A stretch of DNA of 64,000 nt from an uncultured Clostridium sp. GTDB lineage: Bacteria; Bacillota_I; Bacilli_A; RF39; UBA660. A model generated the notes under the pieces. It had not been told where the DNA came from. It saw only the letters and a list, made by a program, of their open reading frames with translations, and searched no databases. A program made the translations under genes and the position numbers. The first letter of the stretch is position 1. Each line of letters opens with the position of its first letter. Positions 52,043 to 63,103 of the stretch are shown in pieces. The stretch is taken from the NCBI GenBank assembly GCA_946414595.1, contig CAMKPE010000002.1:1-64000 (forward strand), given 5' to 3'.

Positions 52043-53695
52043 TTATACTTCCTGAATAACAGTTATTATCATTGGTTTGCATTCAGTTTCTTTATAAAAG
52101 TATTTTCCTAATCTTTCTCTTACGTCATTTTTTATTTTTGTATAGTCTACTTTTTTATTATCTAAAAGCACATTTGTTTCAATTACATCAAGACAAATGT
52201 CTTCTGTTTCTTTAATAAGATCAGCACTTTCCTTAACATAGACAAATCCACGTGTTAATATTTCAGGCCCTGCTAAAATCTTTTTAGTTATTTTATCAAG
52301 TGTACAACTTACTATTACTATTCCACTTTCACCAAGCATTTCTCTATCTTTTAATACTAAGTCTCCGATATCTCCTTGGCTTTTTCCATCTATTAATATT
52401 TCATCAACTGGAATATGTTCAAAGTCTTCAACTAATTCACCATCAATAAATGTTGCTACATCACCATTTTGTTTTAGAATGATATTTTCTTTAGCATAAC
52501 CTAAACGTTCAGCTATTTCAGCATTCTTAACTTGATGACGATACTCACCCTTAACTGGAAAGTAATACTTTGGATCCATTAATTGAATCATAAGCATTAA
52601 GTCTTCTCTTGAAGAATGGTGAAGTAAATGTTTCTTGGCATCAAGACTAATAGCATTAACATCCTTCATTGCAATCTCATCCATAATAAGAGCAGTTCTC
52701 TTCTCTATTCCCTCATATGGAGGTTCTGTTAAGAATATTGTATCTGTATCTTTAAGTTTAATATATTTATCAAAACCTCTTAGAATACGCTCTAAGTTCA
52801 TAAATGGTTTTTCCTTCTCATCTGATATCAAAATAACAGCATTCTTATCATTAATGTTTGTTAAATCTCCAATCTTAGATTTATCAAAATTAATATATCC
52901 TTCATCAATTGATCTATTAATCAAATTTTGAAGGTTTTTACCCATTACAACTACTTTTCTTTTAGTTTTAGTTGCTTCTTGTAATATCTCTTGAACACGA
53001 TAAATGTGGGCAGTCATTATAGTACAAATAACTCTATCACTACTTTTTAAGAATACTTCTTTAATAAACTGTGTAACTCTATTATTTGGACTAGTATGAC
53101 CTGGTTTTTCAGCATATATTGATTCACTTAATAAGCATAATACTCCTTGTTTACCAACATAAGCTAGTTTACCAATATCTGTCTTATAACAGTTAGGTAC
53201 TGTTGAATCAAATACAAAGTCACCAGTGTACACAATAGCACCATCTTCAGTGTATAAAACATAACATACTGAATCTGGAATTGAGTGTGTAACACTTATT
53301 GGAAATACAACTAGATCACCAAAAGTTAATTTAGAGTGTGGTCTTACTTCCTTTAGATTTGTAGCAACAACATTGCTTTCTTCCAAATCATCTTTAAGTA
53401 TTTCCATTGTAAATTTAGTACCATATACAGGTAAGTCTGGCATTTCGTATAAAATATCTGCCATTGCCCCCATATTACTATCATGACCGTGTGTTAAAAA
53501 GATACCCTTAACATTCTCTTTATGTTCTTTTATATAACTATAATCGGGTAAGATATAATCAACCCCAAGCATTTTATCAGTAGCATACTTTAACCCAGCA
53601 TCAAAAACAAATATATTAGAGTCAACGTCTACTACATACATATTTTTACCCGTTTCGTTTAGTCCACCTAAACCAAAAATTTTAATTTTACTCAA
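52043..53695 (-). CDS. RNase J-like metallo-beta-lactamase protein with degenerate active site
   Basis: RNase J enzymes are 5' exo- and endonucleases of mRNA decay. The 550-residue protein has the whole RNase J layout (beta-lactamase, beta-CASP and C-terminal domains; GLGGLNETGKNMYVVD, HSIPDS with H137, YTGDFVFD with D159, GEYRH). The main metal motif is HGHDSN (69-74) where active enzymes have HGHEDH, HASGH appears as HHSSR (359-363), and PVHGEYR is PVKGEYR. Several metal ligands are thus missing, as in Bacillus RNase J2 but further. It probably acts as a non-catalytic partner; an intact RNase J would be elsewhere. Confidence 0.88.
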   Translation of the reverse strand: MSKIKIFGLGGLNETGKNMYVVDVDSNIFVFDAGLKYATDKMLGVDYILPDYSYIKEHKENVKGIFLTHGHDSNMGAMADILYEMPDLPVYGTKFTMEILKDDLEESNVVATNLKEVRPHSKLTFGDLVVFPISVTHSIPDSVCYVLYTEDGAIVYTGDFVFDSTVPNCYKTDIGKLAYVGKQGVLCLLSESIYAEKPGHTSPNNRVTQFIKEVFLKSSDRVICTIMTAHIYRVQEILQEATKTKRKVVVMGKNLQNLINRSIDEGYINFDKSKIGDLTNINDKNAVILISDEKEKPFMNLERILRGFDKYIKLKDTDTIFLTEPPYEGIEKRTALIMDEIAMKDVNAISLDAKKHLLHHSSREDLMLMIQLMDPKYYFPVKGEYRHQVKNAEIAERLGYAKENIILKQNGDVATFIDGELVEDFEHIPVDEILIDGKSQGDIGDLVLKDREMLGESGIVIVSCTLDKITKKILAGPEILTRGFVYVKESADLIKETEDICLDVIETNVLLDNKKVDYTKIKNDVRERLGKYFYKETECKPMIITVIQEV

Positions 53696-53766
53696 AATAA
53701 TTCTCCTCTCTTTAATTATTAAGAAAATACGTTCCTAATTATAGCAAAAGATAAGAAAAATAGCAA

Positions 53767-54435
53767 TTATTTTATTGCTAATTTATTTAAAGCATCATGA
53801 GCTGCTTCTTGCTCTGCTTCTTTCTTACTTGATGCAACACCAGTTCCATAGATAATACCATCAACTCTTACTTCTACAGTAAAAGATTTATTATGTGCTG
53901 GCCCTTCTTCATTAACTACATCGTATACTAAACTTCTTTGTTCTGTTTGAACAAATTCTTGTAAAGCACTCTTATAATCACTAAAGAATGACACTTTTGG
54001 ATCTTCAATGTATGGAACAATGATATCAAGAATTACTCTTTTAACAGTATCAAATCCTAAATCTAAATATATTGCCCCCATTAAAGCTTCAAAAATATCA
54101 GCCATTATAACTTTCTTAAATCTTCCACCATCTATTTCTTCACCATGACCAACTTTAATATAATTACTTAAGTTAAGCCCTGTTGAATACTCATACAAAG
54201 CATTTTCACATACATAACTAGCACGTAATTTTGTTAAATCTCCTTCTTTAACATCAAGGTTATTAAACAAATAATCACTACTTACTAATTCAAGTACTGC
54301 ATCTCCTAAAAACTCTAATCTTTCATAATCACTTTTTAAATGATTTTCATTAACATAAGAAGAATGTAAGAATGCAGTTGTATAGTATTTCATATCAACT
54401 GGTTTAATATTTAATAATTCAAATAATTCGTCCAT
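53767..54435 (-). CDS. rnc: Ribonuclease III
   Basis: RNase III cuts double-stranded RNA, including rRNA precursors. The 222-residue protein has the signature ERLEFLGDAVLEL and the second acidic cluster (DIFEALMGAIYLD), then the double-strand RNA-binding domain (DYKSALQEFVQ, ending SKKEAEQEAAHDAL). GGTGAT precedes the ATG. In Bacillus rnc lies before smc; here it precedes the RNase J-like gene. Confidence 0.97.
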   Translation of the reverse strand: MDELFELLNIKPVDMKYYTTAFLHSSYVNENHLKSDYERLEFLGDAVLELVSSDYLFNNLDVKEGDLTKLRASYVCENALYEYSTGLNLSNYIKVGHGEEIDGGRFKKVIMADIFEALMGAIYLDLGFDTVKRVILDIIVPYIEDPKVSFFSDYKSALQEFVQTEQRSLVYDVVNEEGPAHNKSFTVEVRVDGIIYGTGVASSKKEAEQEAAHDALNKLAIK

Positions 54436-54497
54436 AAATAATCACCAAGGATATTATACATTCTCTTTTAACTTTTATCAAATATCTTTTAATTTTA

Positions 54498-54526
54498 TTG
54501 ATTAAATATTTTTTTAATAGTAAAAT
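54498..54526 (+). promoter_or_regulatory. Promoter of yidD and the lipoprotein gene
   Basis: TTGATT (54498-54503) and TAAAAT (54521-54526) are 17 bp apart; the ATG is 18 bases downstream with GGTTGTGAT between. Confidence 0.65.
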
Positions 54527-54544
54527 ATAAATGGTTGTGATGAT

Positions 54545-54778
54545 ATGAATGTATTAATAAAAATGATTGAAGGTTATCAAAATTTACCATTAAGAAGTCA
54601 CTCTTGTTGTAAGTTTTATCCTACATGTTCAGAGTATGCAATTGAAGCTATAAAAGAATATGGAAGCATTAAAGGAAGCTATCTTGCAACAAAAAGAATA
54701 TTAAGATGTAATCCATTAAATAAAAAACATGGGTATGACCCAGTACCATTAAAGGAGAAAAAGAATGAAAAGAATTAA
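54545..54778 (+). CDS. yidD: Membrane protein insertion efficiency factor YidD
   Basis: YidD is a small membrane-associated protein that helps YidC-dependent insertion. The 77-residue protein has [21 protein letters not shown] and [15 protein letters not shown], which are diagnostic. It overlaps the following lipoprotein gene by 14 bases. Confidence 0.95.
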   Translation: MNVLIKMIEGYQNLPLRSHSCCKFYPTCSEYAIEAIKEYGSIKGSYLATKRILRCNPLNKKHGYDPVPLKEKKNEKN

Positions 54779-55637
54779 ACTATTATTAATACCAATTTTA
54801 ATGTTATTTATATTCACTGGTTGTGATATTTTTAAAGTAGATAATATGGAAGATATTGATATTATTACTACAAGTTACCCTCTTGAATATATTGTTAAAA
54901 GATTATATGGAGATCATTCGTTAGTTAAATCTATATATCCAGATGGTGTTGATACTTATAATTATGAATTAAATGAAAAATCTCTTAAGAGTTTTAGTAA
55001 CGAAGACTTATTCGTATATGTAAGTTTTGGAAGAGATAAGGATATTGCTGTTAACCTATTAAATAGAAACAACAGTCTACTAATAATCGATGGATCATTA
55101 GGAATGAAACCAGATTACATTGATGAGTTATGGTTAAATCCATCTAAGATGTTAATGGTATCTCTAAATATCAAGAATGGTTTAAGTGAATATATTAATA
55201 ATACATACTTAATTAAAGATATTGATAAAAATTATGAAGAATTAAAAATTGAACTTTCTATGTTAGATGCAGAAATTAAGTTAACTGCAGAAAATGCAAC
55301 AAGTAAGACAATAGTAACAGGAACTAAATCATTAAACTACTTAAAGAAATATGGATTTAATGTTATATCACTAGATGATGATAACGCTGCCATTGATAAA
55401 ACTATGGAAGATGTTACAAATATGGCTAAAGTAAGTTCAATTAAATACATCTACACATTAGAAAACACAGAAGATAACGAATATGTTAAACTACTACTTG
55501 AAAACAATAGTAACCTTACTGAAATAAAGTTAAAAAGATTAGATAGTATTTCTGATGATGAAAGAGCAAATGGTGATGATTATTTCTCACTAATGCGTTA
55601 CAACATTGAACAATTAAAGAAAGAAACATATAAATAA
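54765..55637 (+). CDS. ZnuA/adhesin-like lipoprotein lacking metal ligands
   Basis: The 290-residue protein has a signal peptide with lipobox FTGC (C20), so it is a lipoprotein. The remainder follows the ZnuA/MntC substrate-binding fold ([25 protein letters not shown], long connecting helix). In this family the metal is held by three His and an acidic residue. Here the DPHxWL motif reads DELWLNP, the His after [21 protein letters not shown] is missing, and the last His region reads TGTKSLNYL. So it is unlikely to bind zinc or manganese in the usual way. There are no transporter genes beside it. It is coupled to yidD. Confidence 0.82.
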   Translation: MKRIKLLLIPILMLFIFTGCDIFKVDNMEDIDIITTSYPLEYIVKRLYGDHSLVKSIYPDGVDTYNYELNEKSLKSFSNEDLFVYVSFGRDKDIAVNLLNRNNSLLIIDGSLGMKPDYIDELWLNPSKMLMVSLNIKNGLSEYINNTYLIKDIDKNYEELKIELSMLDAEIKLTAENATSKTIVTGTKSLNYLKKYGFNVISLDDDNAAIDKTMEDVTNMAKVSSIKYIYTLENTEDNEYVKLLLENNSNLTEIKLKRLDSISDDERANGDDYFSLMRYNIEQLKKETYK

Positions 55638-55657
55638 GTCGCAAGACTTATTTTTTT
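55632..55657 (+). terminator. Terminator of the yidD-lipoprotein unit
   Basis: AAATAAGTC pairs with GACTTATTT around a GCAA tetraloop and a T tract follows. The stop TAA is in the first arm. The convergent gene ends in the T tract. Confidence 0.8.
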
Positions 55658-56217
55658 ATTATATAAAATGAATTTCGATAATAGAAAGCATAAAAGATAT
55701 TATCAAAGTCTACACTACTTTTAGATAACATCTTATATATCCATTTAGTATTCTTTCTAATTGTTTTTAATCCATCATAGTTTATTACCCCATTAAAGAT
55801 TAATGCTATTGGAAACCCTTTGTAATAACTATTACTAAAGTAACAAAACAACTTACCATCTTTTAAAACACCACAATCTACCCTTCTTATTTTTAAATCA
55901 TCTATATCTCTAATATCTTCAAATAAACTATTAATTGAATACTTACTTCTAATCATATTAGTAAAATTAATCTTACCATCTACAATTATTAAAGAATTAT
56001 CACTATTACTCTTTTTATTTATCGAATAAATTATAATAATAATCATTAAAGACAATAATATATAGATTATTCGTCTATTATAAAGAATAAATAGATAAGA
56101 AAATATTACAAATAATAAAAGTAAAGATAATAATAGAAAGTCTTTATAATCAATTCTATTTATAAATAAATGAATTATAAATAAGAGAAAAACTACAAAT
56201 AAAAACTTAATAAGCAT
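55648..56217 (-). CDS. DUF421/YetF-like membrane protein
   Basis: The 189-residue protein has three hydrophobic segments (residues 1-19, 25-44 and 49-68) followed by a soluble part. That part (IIVDGKINFTNMIRSKYSIN, then LIFNGVINYDGLK) shows two repeats of the pattern DG-x-I-x-n-L seen in DUF421 proteins such as YetF. Function of the family is unclear, with links to germination and spore stress. It is shorter than typical members. The start at 56217 has GGTGAT upstream; a longer frame is rejected. Confidence 0.68.
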   Translation of the reverse strand: MLIKFLFVVFLLFIIHLFINRIDYKDFLLLSLLLLFVIFSYLFILYNRRIIYILLSLMIIIIIYSINKKSNSDNSLIIVDGKINFTNMIRSKYSINSLFEDIRDIDDLKIRRVDCGVLKDGKLFCYFSNSYYKGFPIALIFNGVINYDGLKTIRKNTKWIYKMLSKSSVDFDNIFYAFYYRNSFYIIKK

Positions 56218-56267
56218 AATATCACCATTAAAATAATGATTAAATGAATTAAAAAATATACATATCA

Positions 56268-56273
56268 TATACT
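56268..56273 (+). promoter_or_regulatory. -10 box for the 56289 gene
   Basis: TATACT lies 15 bases before the ATG, with AGGTGAG between them. The -35 is not clear. Confidence 0.45.
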
Positions 56274-56288
56274 TTATTAGGTGAGTTA

Positions 56289-56642
56289 ATGAAATATTTA
56301 AAATATATAGCAATCTTTTATATTCCTGTTATTGTAATTAATCTACTTCTTATTACTCTTTCTTATTTCAATAAATATAATTATGACTTAGTTATTACAA
56401 ATAGTGTTATCTACCTAGTATCTAGTTTTATAACCGGATACATTATAGGAAAAGAATCAAAAGAAAAAGCCTTTCTTGAAGGTGCTAAAGTAGGTCTTAT
56501 AAATGCATTAATATCTTTACTAATAAGAATACTATTAAATAAGAAAATAACTCTATTTAAGATTATTACTTATATTCTTATAATAATTATAACTATATTA
56601 GGAAGTATTATAGGTATTAATAAAAAAACTGAAACAAAATAG
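56289..56642 (+). CDS. Small membrane protein, TIGR04086/YrzE-like
   Basis: The 117-residue protein has four hydrophobic segments. SSFITGYIIGKESKEKAFLEGAKVGLINALISLL resembles the glycine-and-charge pattern (GxxxGKxSKxKAxxxG) of YrzE-like small membrane proteins; I am moderately sure of this. Function unknown. Its stop codon is in the terminator. Confidence 0.7.
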   Translation: MKYLKYIAIFYIPVIVINLLLITLSYFNKYNYDLVITNSVIYLVSSFITGYIIGKESKEKAFLEGAKVGLINALISLLIRILLNKKITLFKIITYILIIIITILGSIIGINKKTETK

Positions 56643-56655
56643 TTTCAGTTTTAAT
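56623..56655. terminator. Bidirectional terminator at 56.6 kb
   Basis: AAAACTGAAAC (56625-56635) pairs with GTTTCAGTTTT (56642-56652) around six bases; the + strand stop TAG is at the loop edge. T tracts flank both sides. Confidence 0.75.
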
Positions 56656-57425
56656 TATTTAAAATAATCTATATATTCTTTTAATGTATATTCTTCAAGT
56701 TTAACTGGTTCAGTAAACTTCTTATTACCTAAATACTCTATTTCCATAGTGTACTCTACAATATTATAAGTATTAAATCCTTCTTCTTTATATGAATTAT
56801 TACTTATATCTAATACTTCATCATTTGTAAGAATAATGTTATTATTTTCATCTTTTAAAACACTATAAGAAATAGTAAGAGTTGTTTTATCAAAAGTAAC
56901 TGCTTCCTTAATATCCTTACTCATTACAGGTTCTTTTATATATAAATTATATTTACCATTATTTTCATAAGAATATATTTTAAAAGGTGTTCCTTCAGTA
57001 TCTGCAAAAACAATTGTATTTCCTTCAGTATCACTTACTACATTAATAACTATAGCATCTTTTAAAACACCATAATATACTTTGTCTTTAGCTGAATAAT
57101 AAGTAATAGTATGATCATTAATTAATAATACATTTCCTGCATCAGTATTTTCATAATTAATAACTACTTTACCATCTACATCTTCTACATATGTTTTAAC
57201 ATTTTTAAACTCTTTTAAGTTTAAAACAGTTATTTCACTTTGATTGTTATCAGTCTCATTATTATCATCTGTGTTTGTATTGGTATTAGTACTTGTATTG
57301 GTATTTGTATTGTTTCCTTTTAATGCTTTATCAGAATAATAATTATATACAAAGAATATAACTACAGACATCACAATAATACATATAATGGATCCTACAA
57401 ACTTAATAATTAATTCTTTATTCAT
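56655..57425 (-). CDS. Membrane-anchored extracytoplasmic protein with Asn-Thr linker
   Basis: Not recognised. The 256-residue protein has one N-terminal membrane helix (about residues 8-30), an Asn/Thr/Asp repeat linker (about 38-63, TNTNTSTNTNTNT) and an outer beta-rich domain of about 190 residues. The linker is typical of surface proteins that reach across the wall. It follows the TSCPD gene. Confidence 0.75.
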   Translation of the reverse strand: MNKELIIKFVGSIICIIVMSVVIFFVYNYYSDKALKGNNTNTNTSTNTNTNTDDNNETDNNQSEITVLNLKEFKNVKTYVEDVDGKVVINYENTDAGNVLLINDHTITYYSAKDKVYYGVLKDAIVINVVSDTEGNTIVFADTEGTPFKIYSYENNGKYNLYIKEPVMSKDIKEAVTFDKTTLTISYSVLKDENNNIILTNDEVLDISNNSYKEEGFNTYNIVEYTMEIEYLGNKKFTEPVKLEEYTLKEYIDYFK

Positions 57426-57434
57426 AATAAACCT

Positions 57435-58809
<1,375 letters not shown>

Positions 58810-58899
58810 TCACCGAAAACATTATAACACAAAGAAAACGTTATTGTAAATTTTAATTAATTATGATAAATTATAGTAGTATATAATAAGGAGTCTAGT

Positions 58900-60042
58900 A
58901 TGATAAAAAATATAATGCGAGTATTATCTGGTTTCCTAATATTAACCATGATTTCAATACTTTTAACAACTTTATTTAATGTAGGAAATGATTTCGGTAT
59001 ATTTACTGAAAAACTGCTAATAGTAATAGTATTAAATATTTTACCACTTATAGCAATTTCATTTTCATGTCTTTGCTTAGAACGTGGAGACGAGAATCCT
59101 TTCCTTAAATTTTTAAATCTATATATGACTTTTGCTATATTAGTATCAATTATATTAGTATTTGTATGTTTAGATAATTCTGGGCTATCAAGCCTTTTCT
59201 CAAATATGTTAACATCAGCTCTTGGATTTACATCTACACTTAAATTAAGTGGTTTTTCTCAAGTAATATATGAAATATATAATTTCATGAGTTCTACATT
59301 CTTATGTGTAACTCTTATATCAATATTAATGGTTGTTCAAACAAACAACACTATATCATCACTTATTAAAAAGATTGCTTATGGAGCAATTATAATAAAC
59401 GTAGCTATATCTTTATGGATAACAATAAAAGCATCAATGCAAGAAACACTACCAAATGTTTATGATCACGAAGGATATTATAGTTCAACATCAACTGGAT
59501 TTAATTTCTCTTCAAATGAACAAACAAGCGTATTTGCAGCAAAGGTTTATAGTATATCAACTATTGTTGAATCATTCGCAGTAGTACTTCTATTTATTTC
59601 TAACTATGCTTTTAGTACAGATGCTGAAATTGACGCTACTGAAGTAGATTATGAAGTATTAAAGAAAGAAGCAAATAAATATTCAAATCAACAAATAAAT
59701 ACACTTTATAAAGAACCAATTCAACCAAAACAATATACTACTGAAGCTCCTAAAGAAATAGTTAAAGATGCATCACAAACTGGTATTATGAATATTAATA
59801 ATCAATTAGGAAGCAATAGTAACGTAGGACAAGTAAAAGAAGCTGCTAAAACAACAAACGTAAATGTTGTAGATAAATCAATGGATATGGTTATGCCATT
59901 CTCTAGTGGACCTGTAATAAACGAATCAGTTGCACCAAAACAAGAACCACCTAAAGAAGAAGCACCAGTACAACAAGAACAACCTGTTGAACATAAAGAT
60001 ATTCAAGAAGTTATGAAAGAAAATCAACAACAACAGCAATAA
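58900..60042 (+). CDS. Membrane protein with long Pro/Gln-rich cytosolic tail
   Basis: Not recognised. The 380-residue protein has six hydrophobic segments in residues 1-245 and a disordered tail of about 130 residues rich in Gln, Pro, Glu and Lys, ending QQQQQ. AAGGAG precedes the ATG, and TATAAT is at 58882-58887, very near. It is a single gene, divergent from tgt. Confidence 0.78.
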   Translation: MIKNIMRVLSGFLILTMISILLTTLFNVGNDFGIFTEKLLIVIVLNILPLIAISFSCLCLERGDENPFLKFLNLYMTFAILVSIILVFVCLDNSGLSSLFSNMLTSALGFTSTLKLSGFSQVIYEIYNFMSSTFLCVTLISILMVVQTNNTISSLIKKIAYGAIIINVAISLWITIKASMQETLPNVYDHEGYYSSTSTGFNFSSNEQTSVFAAKVYSISTIVESFAVVLLFISNYAFSTDAEIDATEVDYEVLKKEANKYSNQQINTLYKEPIQPKQYTTEAPKEIVKDASQTGIMNINNQLGSNSNVGQVKEAAKTTNVNVVDKSMDMVMPFSSGPVINESVAPKQEPPKEEAPVQQEQPVEHKDIQEVMKENQQQQQ

Positions 60043-60075
60043 TAAAAAGAAGAAATAAATTATTTCTTCTTTTTT
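60043..60075. terminator. Bidirectional terminator at 60.05 kb
   Basis: AAAAGAAGAAATAA (60045-60058) and TTATTTCTTCTTTT (60060-60073) are inverted repeats with a single central base. T tracts serve both convergent genes; the stop of the - strand gene is in the stem. Confidence 0.8.
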
Positions 60076-60677
60076 TTCTCTTCGTTTAAACCTTTCTTCA
60101 TTAAAGAACCAATTTCTTTAGCAAGCTTTTCATTAGCTTCTTCTAAAGTCATATCTCCTACTTTAAAAGGTTTACCTATATAAAATCTTAAGTTCTTACT
60201 TCTAAACTTATAATCTCCTGTAATACCAACTGGCACTAAATAAGAATCAGTCTTCTTAGCCATTGATACAGCACCAAATTTAAATGGTAATAAGAATGCA
60301 TCTGTTTTATTTCTAGTTCCTTCTGGGAATAAACCAATTGCTCCCCCGTCTTCTAGCACTTCAAGAGCTTGTGATTTAGCATTCTCATCATGTATAGAAC
60401 GATCTACACTAATACAACCAGACATTTTAAAGAACCATGCATGTTTTCCATCAAAGTATTCTTTTTTAGCCATATAGTGAATTACTCTTTTTGTTGAAAT
60501 AATAATTGCACATTGGTCATATACATGCTTATGATTAGCAGTAATTAGTATAGAACCTTCTTTAGGAATATTTTCTTTTCCATATACTTTAGGTCTATAC
60601 CAAAACTTAAATAGTTTACCTAAAGTAGCTCTAAAGAACTTATATCCTCTTTCTGGTAATTTCTTTTTCTTAGCCAT
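60060..60677 (-). CDS. 1-acyl-sn-glycerol-3-phosphate acyltransferase (PlsC family), copy 1
   Basis: PlsC-type enzymes acylate lysophosphatidic acid at position 2. The 205-residue protein has the HX4D motif NHKHVYD (H49, D54), FPEGTRN and a basic C-terminal tail. Its ATG overlaps the stop of the acyl-CoA synthetase by one base. Substrate preference relative to copy 2 is unknown. Confidence 0.9.
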   Translation of the reverse strand: MAKKKKLPERGYKFFRATLGKLFKFWYRPKVYGKENIPKEGSILITANHKHVYDQCAIIISTKRVIHYMAKKEYFDGKHAWFFKMSGCISVDRSIHDENAKSQALEVLEDGGAIGLFPEGTRNKTDAFLLPFKFGAVSMAKKTDSYLVPVGITGDYKFRSKNLRFYIGKPFKVGDMTLEEANEKLAKEIGSLMKKGLNEEKKKKK

Positions 60678-62428
60678 TATTTCTTATTTCCCTTCTCCTT
60701 AGCAGTTTCTTCCTCTTCTTCTGCAAGTTTCTTAAAGTCTACTTTACCAATTAATGTCTTAGGTAAAGACTCTCTAAATTCATATTCATATGGTAATGAG
60801 AAACGAGCTAAGTTCTTTTCACATAATTCTTTAATACTCTTTTTAATTGCAGATGTATCAGTATACCCACTCTTTAATACAATAATTGCTTTTGCAACTT
60901 GTACTTTATATTTATGTGGTATACCAATAACTGTACATTTCATTACTGCTTCATGAGATTCAATAACAGTTTCAATTTGTTGTGGATATACATTATAACC
61001 ACTAGAGATAATCATTCTCTTTAATCTACTTTGATAGAAGATTATTCCATCTTCTTCTCTAATGTATCCCATATCTCCTGTATGAAGCCATAACATTTTA
61101 TCTTTATGAATTTGTAATGCGTCATTTGTTTCTACTTCATTATTGTAGTATCCCATCATTACAGTAGGACCACTTATACATATCTCACCTATTTCTCCAT
61201 TTGGAAGTTCATCTTGAGTATGAGGTCTTACTATTTTAACGCTATTTCCTGGGAAAGGTATTCCAATACTTCCTAATACGTTATAATCACCATATGCAAG
61301 TATTGCAGCACCAGATGCTTCAGATAATCCATAACCTTGCATTATTGTCGCATCAGACTTGTGATCTAATAAGAATTCATTAACTTTATTTCCTAAAGAT
61401 TCAGTTAAAGAATCTCCCCCACAAATAACATATTTAAGTTTAGATAAATCTAATTTTTTATTATTTGTATTTAGTAATGCTTCAAATAATGTTGGAACTC
61501 CAACGATTATACTTGGATCATGTTTCATTAATAACTTATCAAAATGTTTTGCATCAAACTGTGGTATTAAGTCAACGCTTGCTCCAATATGAAGTACTGC
61601 GTGCATTGATACTCCAAGACCAAAAGCATGAAATACTGGCATGATAGCAAGTACTCTATCGTTTGGCTCTAGCTTAGTAAATAACATCTTTATTTGTTCA
61701 GCTTCAGCATTGAAGTTACCATTAGATAATACAATACCTTTAGGAGTACCTGTAGTACCACCACTATGTAATATTACTGCTGGAGTATCACTATCAGTTT
61801 CAAATTCAACTTTACCTTTATAGTTATTTCCTTTAGCTATAAAGTCTCTCCAATACATATATTCACCTTTAAAATAAGGCTTTTTAATCTTATAACTCTT
61901 AGTAAAGATATATCCTAGTTTCATAGGAATAGACATTGAACTACCTGCTGAAACTAAAATAGTCTTATATACATCAGTTTCTTTAATGATCCCTGCTACT
62001 TTTTCATAACATAAATCAATCATTACCATCATTACACTGTTAGTATTTATTAAGTAATTCTTAATTTCTTGTTCACTAGATAATGGGTGAATCATACTAG
62101 CAATAGCACCAATTTTATTTAAAGCATAGAAACTTATTAATGCTTCAGGAGTATTAGGCATACAAATTGTAACAACGTCACCTTTTCTAATACCTTGACT
62201 TCTAAATGCTCTTGCAGCTGCATCAATTTGTTTCATAAAGTCTTTATATGTAACAGAATGTCCAAAATAAGAATATGCTATAAATCCATCACGTTCTGGC
62301 ACTTGATTTTTAATTAAGTTATATATAGATCCCTCTGGGACTTTAAACTTAACATTACCACCTTTATAGTATTCATTCCAAATTGCCTTATTCTTCTTTT
62401 TAAAATTAAGTAATTCTAGTATTTTCAT
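60677..62428 (-). CDS. Long-chain fatty acyl-CoA or acyl-ACP synthetase (AMP-binding)
   Basis: The 583-residue adenylating enzyme activates a carboxylic acid, most likely a fatty acid. AMP-binding motifs are LHSGGTTGTPKG and YGLSEASG, and the C-terminal domain has FYQSRLKRMIISSGYNVYPQ, typical of the class. The start at 62428 has GAGGTA at the end of the upstream plsC. Position between two plsC genes supports use of exogenous fatty acids for phospholipids. Confidence 0.9.
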   Translation of the reverse strand: MKILELLNFKKKNKAIWNEYYKGGNVKFKVPEGSIYNLIKNQVPERDGFIAYSYFGHSVTYKDFMKQIDAAARAFRSQGIRKGDVVTICMPNTPEALISFYALNKIGAIASMIHPLSSEQEIKNYLINTNSVMMVMIDLCYEKVAGIIKETDVYKTILVSAGSSMSIPMKLGYIFTKSYKIKKPYFKGEYMYWRDFIAKGNNYKGKVEFETDSDTPAVILHSGGTTGTPKGIVLSNGNFNAEAEQIKMLFTKLEPNDRVLAIMPVFHAFGLGVSMHAVLHIGASVDLIPQFDAKHFDKLLMKHDPSIIVGVPTLFEALLNTNNKKLDLSKLKYVICGGDSLTESLGNKVNEFLLDHKSDATIMQGYGLSEASGAAILAYGDYNVLGSIGIPFPGNSVKIVRPHTQDELPNGEIGEICISGPTVMMGYYNNEVETNDALQIHKDKMLWLHTGDMGYIREEDGIIFYQSRLKRMIISSGYNVYPQQIETVIESHEAVMKCTVIGIPHKYKVQVAKAIIVLKSGYTDTSAIKKSIKELCEKNLARFSLPYEYEFRESLPKTLIGKVDFKKLAEEEEETAKEKGNKK

Positions 62429-62429
62429 T

Positions 62430-63026
62430 TTATACCTCACTATCAGTTAATTTATCACTGATAAACTTCATAAATTTTTCGTTTTCTTTATCTAAGTTAT
62501 CATCTGTTACTTCAAAAGGTTCAAAGAATTCTATTCTTGGACCATTTTTCAATCTAAATATTTTATAATTTCCTTTAATAACAAATGGAACTATCTTTCT
62601 TTTTGAATCATGAGCCATCTTAACAGCCCCTATTTTAAATGGAAGTATTACTCCTTCTCCTCTATTAAATGTTCCTTCAGGGAATATTCCTATTACTTTA
62701 TCATTCTCTAAATATTTAATAGATCTAGGTAATGCTTTTCCATCTTTTGTTTTTCTTTTAACTGGAATTAATCCAATTCCTTTAAAAAGCCATCCGAATA
62801 TACCTTTAAATAATTCTTCTTTTGCTAGGAAATGAATGCATCTTCTTGTTGAAGCCATCAAAATAGCACAATCTAAATTATTCTTATGATTACCTGCAAG
62901 AACTATTCCTTCGCCTTTAGGAATATATTTCTTTCCTTTAATCTTAGGTCTATATATTATTATAAATAACCATTTTACTATAGGTCTTATAATCTTATAC
63001 AGTAACGGATCTTTTACTTTATCCAT
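62430..63026 (-). CDS. 1-acyl-sn-glycerol-3-phosphate acyltransferase (PlsC family), copy 2
   Basis: The 198-residue protein has the HX4D motif NHKNNLD (H47, D52) and FPEGTFNRGE, and an N-terminal hydrophobic stretch (WLFIIIY). It is related to copy 1 but clearly diverged. GAGGTG precedes the ATG at 63026. It heads the plsC-synthetase-plsC unit. Confidence 0.9.
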   Translation of the reverse strand: MDKVKDPLLYKIIRPIVKWLFIIIYRPKIKGKKYIPKGEGIVLAGNHKNNLDCAILMASTRRCIHFLAKEELFKGIFGWLFKGIGLIPVKRKTKDGKALPRSIKYLENDKVIGIFPEGTFNRGEGVILPFKIGAVKMAHDSKRKIVPFVIKGNYKIFRLKNGPRIEFFEPFEVTDDNLDKENEKFMKFISDKLTDSEV

Positions 63027-63103
63027 GTTATACACCTCAAATTAAGTACTATTTTATTATACCACAAAACAACTATTTTTTATATATACATAATAATCAT
63101 ATT

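Noticed and set aside
57250-57320. Short tandem repeat that could be a CRISPR or regulatory repeat
   Set aside because: It encodes the Asn-Thr linker of a membrane-anchored protein, in frame; no spacers and no cas genes.
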